Shown: positions 37,001-46,421 of the stretch, piece after piece
How the letters are laid out: every line of letters begins with the position of its first letter
Numbering within the stretch: the first letter of the stretch is position 1
Assembly: GCF_001730225.1 (NCBI RefSeq)
Contig: NZ_MIJE01000031.1
Coordinates: 171,558 to 235,557, forward strand
Direction: 5' to 3'
Length of the DNA: 64,000 bases
Origin: Desulfuribacillus alkaliarsenatis
GTDB taxonomy: Bacteria > Bacillota > Bacilli > Desulfuribacillales > Desulfuribacillaceae
Notes under the pieces: generated by a model
The model's database searches: none
What the model saw: the letters and a program-made list of their open reading frames with translations, nothing else
Told to the model about the DNA's origin: nothing
Position numbers and translations under genes: made by a program

Positions 37001-37386
37001 TAAGTGCGTCCGACCTCATATACCCATTTAATAGATTGATCTTTCATAAGTAGGCGATGTACTAGCTCATATGGTACTTTATTCTTTACTGATTGCACAT
37101 AGGCGTCATTCAACAAATCTCGATCTTCTGGATGAACAAAGTCCAAAAACGCTTCATAAGACGCACCAAAATTTTCTGGATCTACGTCAAATATTTCATA
37201 TATACCTTCTGACCAATACAGCTTATTATCACTAAGATTTAGCTCCCAGCGGCCCATCCGCGCTATAGAGTGAGCTTCTCTTAATATCATATCTTTTTTT
37301 TGCAGTTCTTCCCGAAGTATCTTGTTTTCTTCTTTTAGCTCTGAAAGTTCATTAGAGTGCAATGTTTGATCAGAGGATTTAATCAT
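34015..37386 (-). CDS. Hybrid sensor histidine kinase (PAS-PAS-GAF-HisKA-HATPase-REC-REC-HPt)
   Basis: A 1123-residue cytoplasmic kinase with no membrane segment. Order: N-terminal coiled coil, PAS 1 (about 40-155), PAS 2 (about 170-285, with a Cys-rich stretch CYIYLRGYRKVCPTCPAV), GAF (about 300-460), HisKA (NMSHEIRTPMNG), HATPase (NLVSNAVKFT, DTGIGM, GGTGLGLAISKRI), two receiver domains (ILVVDDHAMNRD/DFHMPGMNG and ILVVDDNDINSKLL/DCQMPVMDGYEATRKI) and an HPt domain with His in LLHQLKGEAGNMR. ATG at 37386 preceded by GGGGTG. The second PAS could sense redox state or a metal. No dedicated output gene is adjacent. Confidence 0.92.
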   Translation of the reverse strand: MIKSSDQTLHSNELSELKEENKILREELQKKDMILREAHSIARMGRWELNLSDNKLYWSEGIYEIFDVDPENFGASYEAFLDFVHPEDRDLLNDAYVQSVKNKVPYELVHRLLMKDQSIKWVYEVGRTYYDEEGKATRSVGTVQDITKLKQAEMDLAQEKEQYKVAEELLRNTFDAIQDGVMILNAEMVIIRTNETIQKWFGREGSVGTKCYIYLRGYRKVCPTCPAVKAKEMQSMNAEVIQLETTDGALGTFESYSYPMYDEHGELTGFVIHLRDISKQKLAEDWLHKQLEFEKVISEISTSFINATRHDLDEKIESMLELCGNYFEVDRMYLFQFSCNQQLMSNTHEWIVENIVAETRQLTNFPSENLPWLKEQICKLQHLAIDDIEKLPPAACAEKLELQRKGVQSALYIPVVRNKNVYGFLGFNYIKTKKPWTSEQIALMKLVANIISEALAKHYMELEMEKAKEAAEAASVAKSQFLANMSHEIRTPMNGVVGFLDLLQNTKLTKEQTEFVNNIKTSTETLMTVINDILDISKIEAGKFEVEEIPFDLCSVVESTVIQFSLKAKEKDLELNLLVNSDVPNNVKGDPIRLRQVINNLVSNAVKFTDQGQVYLEVNLLVEDQEHATIEFKIHDTGIGMTKETIAKLFSPFMQGDTSSTRKYGGTGLGLAISKRIVEMMNGEIQITSQIGKGSTVSFTIDVIKSNDEDVTVVTDYKALVGKRILVVDDHAMNRDIAKVYLEEAGAVVELVESAAEALNHIVKGNFTNPQYDALLIDFHMPGMNGLDLAAALKAIPNTSSIPLVLLTSVAGYEEAKLAKKQGFSGYLTKPYKRNDLLKTVVANIIGSHGGESYGEMLDLDNATDKSLLLSNSEEGEAIAKAIDLDLRILVVDDNDINSKLLVKLLASKGLGCDVVENGERAVKACRVREYDIIFMDCQMPVMDGYEATRKIRELEIDKQPIIVAMTAYAMSGDSDKCYDAGMDDYISKPINTKKVVSILVKHACKLASAKASISLQTLVKRFVVEVGFTKTEAEEFLKEWLPSLDDLLSDIKENIELKNHKQVKGLLHQLKGEAGNMRLREVTELVTIAEKAHDGNDEKAVKQLIDEMTIIMRESLRECKDK

Positions 37387-37584
37387 AGCTTTCACCCCGT
37401 AATTTACTCTTTTAACCTTTTTCTTTTTTAAATTATTCTATACGAATAGTTGATTCCCTTCTTTTTCCTATCCTAAATTTTTATTTTTTATCAGTCGCCT
37501 TTTGTTCATGGCTAGCTTTTTTTTATAGAAACAAATACTATGGATATATATATCATTATCGAAGAACCATTTCTAGCGAGGTGA

Positions 37585-40271
<2,687 letters not shown>

Positions 40272-40306
40272 CAAAATTCCCCCGTCACCTTGAATATTCC
40301 TAATCG

Positions 40307-41593
40307 TTAGCCTATATTTTCAGTCACAAGCCTAAGCTGAACTACTTCCGCTGGCACACCAGTACGCAGCGGGAACCAATCACCTGACCCTCGGTGTACA
40401 AAAAGACTACTACCATCTTCTTTTCTATATATACCATCTACATAACGGAACAAATAGTTGCCTGGGTTGAATAACTCGTACTTTTCCCCTATTTTAAGTA
40501 CAATCTGTCCGCCATGGGTGTGTCCTGCTAAAGTTGTTGGAATATCAGCCTGCACAGCTGCATCGAAGGCATGGGGATGATGCGCTAAAAGAATTTTCAT
40601 ACTGTTTTCAGGTGTTCTTGTATCCTCATCAGCTGTTCTAATATTCCTAATGTCTTGGGATAATTGATTTGAGAAATCGATTCCAAGAAGCTTAATCGGT
40701 GTTCCCCCAGTATCGATAATTGTAGATTCATCTAATAGTAGGTTTAGACCAGATTTGCGAACTGTACGTACCCAATTTGAAGGATCATACATTTTATCAT
40801 GGTTACCAATACATAGATATACTCCTTGCTCTGCTTTTAATTGGCTCATGGTATCCACTAAGTCAGGCATATAATCAAAGTTATTATCTAATATGTCACC
40901 TGTTACAACTGTGATATTGCTGTTAAAACTGTTAGCTGTTTCTACTATATTTTCAACACGTTCTCTGCCAGTTAGCATGCCAATGTGGGTATCAGATAGT
41001 TGAGTAATCGTAAATCCTTCAAGATTCTGTGGTAAATTTCTAACAGGCAGGTCGATGGTGCGTACGTTTAGGTTCCTTTTACCTATTACTGCTGCAACAG
41101 TGCCACCACTGACCAACAAAGGCGGTGTCGCCACCAATCCTAGTTTCACAAGCTGTCTTCTGTTCAGTCGTGGGCTATCTACAGATTCATCTTCCTGCTT
41201 GCTAGCATTATGCTCCTTTTTGTCATGCTCTTTTTCGTCATGAGTGCCTTTAGCTTCTCTATTCCTAAAATATATTAGTAATTGTTCTACTCCCCAGATT
41301 GGTATCCCAACTACAGCCAACCCGATCATCCAAAATAAAATAGTTCCAATCCACAAATATAGAATTGAAATCCATGCCCACGGGCCACTTTCAAGTGGAT
41401 TACCTAAACCCAAGCTAGCTGACAGCAAAGGAATAAAAATAATTCCGATCCAAATAGACAAGGCTATACGTGTGTACCTTCTTGCTTTTGGGAATTTCTC
41501 TAAGTCTGTGCGTAACCATTTATCGCTTAACAAATACCATGCTATATTAATTCCTAAAACTATAAGAAGTATAATTATAAACAACCTTACCAC
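40307..41593 (-). CDS. Membrane metallophosphoesterase (YkuE/YaeI-like)
   Basis: A 428-residue protein with an N-terminal part of about three or four membrane segments (to about residue 115), a charged linker (KEHDKKEHNASKQEDE), then a twin-arginine-like stretch (NRRQLVKLGLVATPPLLVSGG) and a calcineurin-like phosphoesterase domain (TQLSDTHIGM, VTGDILDN, IGNHDKMYDP, AHHPHAFD, GHTHGGQI). All metal-binding motifs are present. Relatives act on phospholipids or phosphate esters outside the membrane. The start (GTG) is uncertain: no good ribosome binding site is seen; a TTG nine bases on is an alternative. Confidence 0.85.
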   Translation of the reverse strand: MVRLFIIILLIVLGINIAWYLLSDKWLRTDLEKFPKARRYTRIALSIWIGIIFIPLLSASLGLGNPLESGPWAWISILYLWIGTILFWMIGLAVVGIPIWGVEQLLIYFRNREAKGTHDEKEHDKKEHNASKQEDESVDSPRLNRRQLVKLGLVATPPLLVSGGTVAAVIGKRNLNVRTIDLPVRNLPQNLEGFTITQLSDTHIGMLTGRERVENIVETANSFNSNITVVTGDILDNNFDYMPDLVDTMSQLKAEQGVYLCIGNHDKMYDPSNWVRTVRKSGLNLLLDESTIIDTGGTPIKLLGIDFSNQLSQDIRNIRTADEDTRTPENSMKILLAHHPHAFDAAVQADIPTTLAGHTHGGQIVLKIGEKYELFNPGNYLFRYVDGIYRKEDGSSLFVHRGSGDWFPLRTGVPAEVVQLRLVTENIG

Positions 41594-41707
41594 CCATTCG
41601 TATTCTTTGATGTATTAATTTGTAATTGATAAATAGATTATAGCTTATGATATCGAACAAATACAAATTTCAATGGTATTTTGTTTTTCAAATATTGATA
41701 AACAGAA

Positions 41708-41749
41708 AAGACTGATTAGCGCATTTGTCATCAATGCATAATCAGTCTT
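41708..41749 (-). terminator. Terminator after DUF3793 gene
   Basis: Stem AAGACTGATTA/TAATCAGTCTT plus an inner GCATT/AATGC pair; TTTTCTG follows on the minus strand. Confidence 0.85.
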
Positions 41750-41762
41750 ACTTAGGTTTATT

Positions 41763-42377
41763 TTAACTCGGTATTGATTTAATTTGTTGTTTAACTATAG
41801 CCCTAGCCGCATGAAAGCTCTCATAACGCATCTTAGAAATCTTTTCTGTTCCATAGTACTTCCAGCCCTGTGTTTTAATTAGCTTCAATGGAAATCTCCC
41901 TGTAAACCCCAATACATCCTTAAGTGGGTATCCTAGAAACAAGCCAATTTCATCTGGAAATTCTTCTCCTTTAATCCGTTCTACTAGTATGTCTAAATAT
42001 GCTTCAAGGGAATAATCGTCAGGGTAACCTAAGCTTTGTAGAAACTTTAAGCTAGTCTTCTGTCTTAGTGTTTGATCCAATTGTTCCCTATGGTAAAAGA
42101 ATACCTTCATTCGCTTACTGTTACTTGTAATTTCTCTATACCTTAACTCTTTATGTAGCAGCAAGCAATGTTTACATTGTTCCCATTGAAAATTATCATC
42201 AATCTTTACTAGTGGTACGTTTAATAACTCAGCTGGTTTTACACCCATAATAGTAGCACCAATCCGTTCCACTAAATCTATAGCATATCCAGTACAGTAT
42301 GATTGTTCTTGAAAGGCATTGACGATTCTATCTAACTGTTCAGTTGTACCCTTCTGGTAATTAGCCTGTATATACAT
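41763..42377 (-). CDS. DUF3793 family protein, probably iron-regulated
   Basis: A 204-residue protein: VERIGATIMGVKPAELLNVPL, then CKHCLLLHKELRYREI with a CxxC, and the C-terminal FLGYPLKDVLGFTG with GWKYYG, which are the hallmarks of DUF3793. The function is not known; members are often found with iron uptake or flavodoxin genes. A Fur box lies 40 bases upstream, supporting induction by low iron. ATG at 42377 with AGGTGG upstream; a GTG at 42389 is part of that site. Confidence 0.82.
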   Translation of the reverse strand: MYIQANYQKGTTEQLDRIVNAFQEQSYCTGYAIDLVERIGATIMGVKPAELLNVPLVKIDDNFQWEQCKHCLLLHKELRYREITSNSKRMKVFFYHREQLDQTLRQKTSLKFLQSLGYPDDYSLEAYLDILVERIKGEEFPDEIGLFLGYPLKDVLGFTGRFPLKLIKTQGWKYYGTEKISKMRYESFHAARAIVKQQIKSIPS

Positions 42378-42417
42378 AAAAACCGCCACCTTTTTTTATG
42401 GATAACGATAACAATAA

Positions 42418-42432
42418 TGATAACGATTATCA
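42418..42432. promoter_or_regulatory. Fur box upstream of the DUF3793 gene
   Basis: TGATAACGATTATCA is a 7-1-7 Fur-type motif with one mismatch in its symmetry. It lies in a longer stretch of GATAAC/GATAAT elements (42401-42432) that could hold a second overlapping site. It is upstream of the DUF3793 start. Confidence 0.8.
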
Positions 42433-42494
42433 CTTTCATATAATAATAGCATGAAAATATCAACTAGTCAACATTTTCTCCTATTAAAACTTTC

Positions 42495-42562
42495 ATTCAA
42501 ACAAATACTTGAATAATAGTTTTGATTGTGTTATATTTCACTCAAACGAATACTTGAATATT
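42495..42562 (+). promoter_or_regulatory. cadC-cadA promoter with two CadC-type operators
   Basis: Two near-identical sites, 42495-42517 and 42540-42562, share the pattern nCTCAAAC/TTCAAAC-N-AATACTTGAATA (imperfect palindrome TTCAA...TTGAA), the shape of ArsR/CadC/SmtB operators. A good promoter lies between and across them: TTGAAT (42509-42514), 17-base spacer, TATATT (42532-42537). The first site covers the -35 and the second covers the expected transcription start, so bound CadC should block transcription. Confidence 0.8.
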
Positions 42563-42582
42563 AAACAAAGGGAGACTAATAC

Positions 42583-42948
42583 ATGACTAACACACATAAC
42601 TGCGACATCTATTGCTATAACGAACAAAAAGTTCAATCATTACAAAAGCTTATCGAAAGTAAAGATTTACTAACTACTGCCCTCATGTTCAAAGCCCTCG
42701 CCGATGAAAATAGAGCTAAAATCATCTATGCTTTATGTACAGAAAATGAGCTTTGTGTATGTGATATTTCTAATATTATAGGTGCGTCTATAGCTACAAC
42801 ATCACACCATTTACGCACTCTATATAAACAAAGACTTGTAAAATTTCGCAAGGATGGAAAGCTAGCTTTCTACTCCCTTGATGATGAACATATCAAGCAA
42901 TTAATGCTTGTGGCGATGGAGCATAGCGAACATGAAAACTGTAAATAA
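42583..42948 (+). CDS. cadC: CadC, ArsR-family metal-responsive repressor
   Basis: A 121-residue winged-helix repressor. The metal-site cysteines of the CadC family are all present: Cys7 and Cys11 (NCDIYCY) with Cys58 and Cys60 (LCVCD). These bind Cd(II), Pb(II) or Zn(II). The recognition region is ASIATTSHHLRTLYKQRLVKFRKDGKLAFYSLDDEHI. Two CadC-type operators lie upstream. It is followed by the metal ATPase after 43 bases and likely controls it. Confidence 0.95.
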   Translation: MTNTHNCDIYCYNEQKVQSLQKLIESKDLLTTALMFKALADENRAKIIYALCTENELCVCDISNIIGASIATTSHHLRTLYKQRLVKFRKDGKLAFYSLDDEHIKQLMLVAMEHSEHENCK

Positions 42949-42991
42949 AAAGGAATCTATTGAATTTAATAGATAGAAGGAAGGTATTAAC

Positions 42992-45169
42992 ATGCTCGAA
43001 TCATCAGTTACAACATATAGGGTTGAAGGCTTCAGTTGAGCTAGCTGTGCAGAAAAGTTCGAAGCGAACGTAAAGCGCCTGGATGGCGTGGTAGATGCGA
43101 AGGTAAACTTTGCTGCTTCAAAAATCACCGTATACGGAGATGTTTCTCTTGAACAAATAAAAAAAGCCGACTTTGAAAATCTTGTTTTCCATGATGAAAA
43201 TGCATGGTTAACACAGCAAAAACAACAACCAGCACCTTTTTGGAAGCAACGTTCTAACTACAAGGTTTACATTGCTACCCTTATATTGATAGGCAGTTTT
43301 CTTATGCGTTTATACTATGGAGAAGACCATACCTTACCTACACTTGGATATGCAGCCGCCATTCTAATAGGTGGATATTCGCTATTTATTAAAGGTTTTC
43401 GAAATTTATCTAACCTCAATTTTGATATGTCAACTTTAATGACAGTCGCCATCCTTGGTGCTGCTGCTATTGGAGAGTGGGCCGAAGGAGCTCTTGTAGT
43501 TATCTTGTTTGCTATAAGTGAAGCTTTAGAACGTTATTCCATGGATAAAGCTCGTAATTCCATTGCCTCGTTAATGGAAATCGCGCCAAAGGAAGCTTAC
43601 ATCCTTAGAAAAAACCAAGAAGTGCTACTACCCGTTGATAAAATACAAATAGGCGATATTATGGTTATTAAGCCTGGGCAAAAGCTAGCAATGGATGGAG
43701 TCGTCATGAAAGGCACATCGAGTCTCAATCAGGCTGCAATTACAGGCGAATCTGTGCCAGTAACTAAAACGCCTGGAGATGAAGTCTATGCTGGAACCCT
43801 TAACGAAGAAGGTCTTCTAGAGGTTATAGTATCAAAGCGTGTAGAGGATACAACACTTGCTAGAATTATTCACTTAGTGGAAGAAGCGCAGGCAGAACGT
43901 GCTCCTGCCCAGCAATTCGTTGATCGCTTTGCTAAATTCTATACGCCCGCTATTATACTAGTGGCATTTTTAATTATAATTATTCCACCTTTATTCTTTG
44001 GAGGTGAGTGGGCGAAGTGGATTTACCAGGGCCTTGCTGTCTTAGTTGTAGGGTGCCCTTGTGCTTTAGTCATATCAACACCCGTAGCGATTGTTACAGC
44101 AATTGGTAATGCTGCAAAGCATGGTGTTTTGATTAAGGGCGGAGTACACCTCGAAGCGGCTGGCACGTTAGATACCATCGCTTTTGATAAGACTGGGACA
44201 CTTACTAAGGGAAAGCCTATAGTAACAGATTTGATTATCTCCGATGGAGCTATAGAATCTACAGGAGTTACAGGAGCCTTAGATATTACACAAACTCAAG
44301 AGCACTTGTTAACCATCGCAGCCTCAATCGAAAAGGGTTCACAGCACCCATTAGCAGTTGCTATAGTTACCAAAGCTAAACAATTAAACCTGCCTTACAA
44401 TAAACATAACATAGAAGATTTTCAATCTATTACTGGCAAGGGCTTAAAGGCTAAAATAGCTGGAGTAGTCTATCACATCGGTAGCCCTGCTTACTACAAA
44501 GAGTATTTAATGAATCTAAATCACAAACATCTAGAAAAACTAGATAATAGAATTACTAGCCTACAGAATCAAGGTAAAACTGTCATAATCCTAGGGACCG
44601 AACAGAGCCCTTTATTAATTATTGCCCTTGCGGATGAAATAAGAGAAACAACTATATCCGCAATTCAGAAGCTTAAACAAATAGGCATCAATAAACTTAT
44701 TATGCTAACTGGAGATAACCAGCAAACAGCGGCAGCAATTGCTAAGAAGGCTGGTATCGCTGACTATAAAGCTGAGCTTCTTCCTGAAAATAAGTTGCAA
44801 TTTATAAAATCATTAACTAAAGAAAATAACCGAGTTGGCATGATTGGAGACGGGGTCAATGATGCCCCTGCCCTAGCGGCTGCTAGTGTAGGTTTTGCCA
44901 TGGGCGGAGCAGGAACAGATACGGCTTTGGAGACAGCAGATATTGCGCTCATGTCAGATGACTTAGATAAGCTAGCATATACTATATCCTTAAGTAAGAG
45001 AGCATTATCTATTATAAAACAAAATATCACACTAGCGCTTGGGCTTAAAGTCATCGCTTTACTATTAGTTATCCCTGGTTGGTTAACTCTTTGGATTGCA
45101 ATCTTTGCAGATATGGGGGCAACACTTCTTGTTACACTTAACAGTCTAAGGCTTATACGTTCTAAGTAA
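42992..45169 (+). CDS. cadA: CadA-type heavy-metal P1B-ATPase with a predicted selenocysteine
   Basis: A predicted 725-residue exporter for Cd(II)/Zn(II)/Pb(II). The ATG at 42992 has a GAAGGAAGG site. Reading from it, an in-frame TGA at codon 16 (43037-43039) falls in YRVEGFS-U-ASCAEKFEANVK, where CadA proteins have GFSCxxCA. Read as selenocysteine, the frame gives an intact HMA domain (1-70). It continues without a break through TGES (about 251), the Cys-Pro-Cys metal site (355-357), Asp399 of DKTGT, HP and GDGVNDAPAL. A start downstream of the TGA (GTG at 43088) would lose most of the HMA domain and has no ribosome binding site. Alternative: a nonsense mutation or base error. Confidence 0.85.
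43037..43039 (+). other. In-frame TGA, predicted selenocysteine codon
   Basis: The triplet is flanked by conserved HMA sequence on both sides in one frame and replaces the first Cys of the CxxC metal motif, giving Sec16-A-S-Cys19. The second Cys is encoded by TGT. A Cys-to-TGA change is a one-base difference from TGT or TGC. Confidence 0.75.
43047..43078 (+). promoter_or_regulatory. Candidate bacterial SECIS hairpin
   Basis: Starting 18 bases after the TGA, GTTC-GAAGC-GAAC (43057-43069) forms a 4-5 bp upper stem. Its loop opens with G, and is placed 22-26 bases downstream. A lower stem GTGC/GCGC (43047-43050 with 43075-43078) can enclose it with a small internal loop. Position and loop-G fit the bacterial SECIS pattern. 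A competing stem GCGCC/GGCGT lies at 43075-43089. Confidence 0.5.
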
Positions 45170-45263
45170 TGAGGTCTTGTGCTTTTAACCATTTTATCCT
45201 CTAAGGCATATTATAGATAACAACTATATAAGCCTAACATTAGGCACACTTGGAGGTATTATC

Positions 45264-45818
45264 ATGTCTACACTGCAACCTCGTATCCCAACGCAATGTC
45301 CGCCTGGTTTTCTCGGACGATATACAGTTAGTGCTGGTGAATCAATGTATATTATTTCACAAATGTTTAGAGTGCGCTTGGAAGCCCTCGTGGCAAATAA
45401 TCCGCACATAACAGACCCGAATCTAATATACCCAGGTGACGTTTTATGTGTACCTGGTCGCGTTCCTTACCCCGCCTGTAAAATATTGAGACCCCGTGTA
45501 GGTCTACCTTTTAGAACTACTGGTATCGCTTTCATCGGCCTAGCACCAAGAGGTGGGCAGTCTGTAAGTTTTATGGCAACGTTACCTGAACCGCAAACAT
45601 TTGGCAATTACGACATCTATATTGGGGAAATATATATACCTAGCATCAATGGATTTGGCACCGAAATATTTGCAACACCTGAAGATCCACCTACTTGGTC
45701 TGGAAGAGTAGAAATCCCTTTAGTTGCAGAGATTTTACCTGAATCACTTGCTGTTATCCGTCCTGCTAATTCGATAACGGGTATCTCTGGTTCAATAATC
45801 CTATCTGCTAGCTTTTAA
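45264..45818 (+). CDS. LysM-domain protein (SafA-like)
   Basis: A 184-residue protein without a signal peptide. An N-terminal LysM domain (about 17-68; GRYTVSAGESMYIISQMFRVRLEALVANNPHITDPNLIYPGDVLCVPG) binds peptidoglycan. The C-terminal part (75-184) is of unknown type and rich in beta-like sequence. LysM proteins lacking a secretion signal in spore formers are often deposited at the cortex/coat, so a spore location is inferred. Ribosome binding site GGAGG. Confidence 0.85.
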   Translation: MSTLQPRIPTQCPPGFLGRYTVSAGESMYIISQMFRVRLEALVANNPHITDPNLIYPGDVLCVPGRVPYPACKILRPRVGLPFRTTGIAFIGLAPRGGQSVSFMATLPEPQTFGNYDIYIGEIYIPSINGFGTEIFATPEDPPTWSGRVEIPLVAEILPESLAVIRPANSITGISGSIILSASF

Positions 45819-45826
45819 TAATAATT

Positions 45827-45874
45827 GAAGCTGTTTTCATTGAACACCTTAGTTCAGTGAAAACAGCTTCTTTT
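45827..45874 (+). terminator. Terminator after the LysM gene
   Basis: 19-base stem, starting GAAGCTGTTTTCA and ending TGAAAACAGCTTC (one wobble), then TTTT. The loop is ACCTTA. It also borders the convergent zinc-ribbon gene. Confidence 0.9.
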
Positions 45875-45879
45875 AGCCC

Positions 45880-45963
45880 TTATGTTCCACAATTAGGACA
45901 AACCTCAAACGGCTCACCTTTATAACCACATGTCTCACACTTTGTTTTTTTCTCTGCCACCAT
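45880..45963 (-). CDS. 27-residue zinc-ribbon mini-protein
   Basis: ATG at 45963 to TAA at 45880 encodes 27 residues with CETCGYKG near the start and CPNCGT at the end: two CxxC pairs 13 residues apart, the knuckles of a rubredoxin-like or zinc-ribbon fold. The ribosome binding site is excellent (AAAGGGAGG, eight bases before ATG). It is too short for most gene callers. Function is unknown; it could be a metal-binding or regulatory peptide. Confidence 0.7.
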   Translation of the reverse strand: MVAEKKTKCETCGYKGEPFEVCPNCGT

Positions 45964-46107
45964 AACCAATACCTCCCTTTAATTTTTGGCGATTATCTTA
46001 CTAGTAGTGGTTTAGTAGTGGCGGGAATAGTTTTTTTGTAGTATATCACCTTGGTTCTATGAATTTTTGCGTGTAATGCATGTAATAGGGACCTGTTCCG
46101 AGGGCTG

Positions 46108-46323
46108 TCACTCTATCGTTAAGAATGTTGACACGATGCCCATGACTATCATTAACCCCTCATGAGCTTCAATCGCGTCGCTTTGACCGTATGCAATATT
46201 CTCTAGTAAATAGGCGAACGGAATATTTGCTGCTCGAGCACAATCTACAGAAGCTTGTTCTAATCTAGATAGCGACTGAGCTTGAAAATCTGGTGGTTGG
46301 CCAGCAGGGAAGGACCATCTCAT
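46108..46323 (-). CDS. Hypothetical 71-residue protein
   Basis: ATG at 46323 to TGA at 46108. I do not recognise the family. It has a helical central part (QSLSRLEQASVDCARAANIPFAYLLENIAYG) and a hydrophobic C-terminus (GLMIVMGIVSTFLTI) that could be a short membrane segment. The frame stays open upstream for about 35 codons without ATG, GTG or TTG, up to the end of the next gene. So it may be the remains of a longer gene. A weak AAGG lies ten bases before the ATG. Confidence 0.4.
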   Translation of the reverse strand: MRWSFPAGQPPDFQAQSLSRLEQASVDCARAANIPFAYLLENIAYGQSDAIEAHEGLMIVMGIVSTFLTIE

Positions 46324-46421
46324 AGTATAGTTGCCTTGCTTTAATATAAGATATGGTTTACTTATGCGTATAGCCGTAATTCTGTTGTTATCATGAATAT
46401 CGAATCGAAAAACTTCTAGCT

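Noticed and set aside
43037..43039. Reading the TGA as a plain nonsense mutation (pseudogene)
   Set aside because: Not excluded, but less likely: the stop sits exactly on a Cys codon, the rest of the gene and the cadC control region are intact, and a hairpin follows. Kept as the main alternative.
43088..45169. A shorter metal ATPase starting at GTG 43088
   Set aside because: It has no ribosome binding site and would drop the first half of a conserved HMA domain that is clearly encoded upstream in the same frame across the TGA.
45224..45244. GCCTA-ACAT-TAGGC hairpin before the LysM gene as a riboswitch
   Set aside because: Only a five-base stem with no known aptamer sequence around it.
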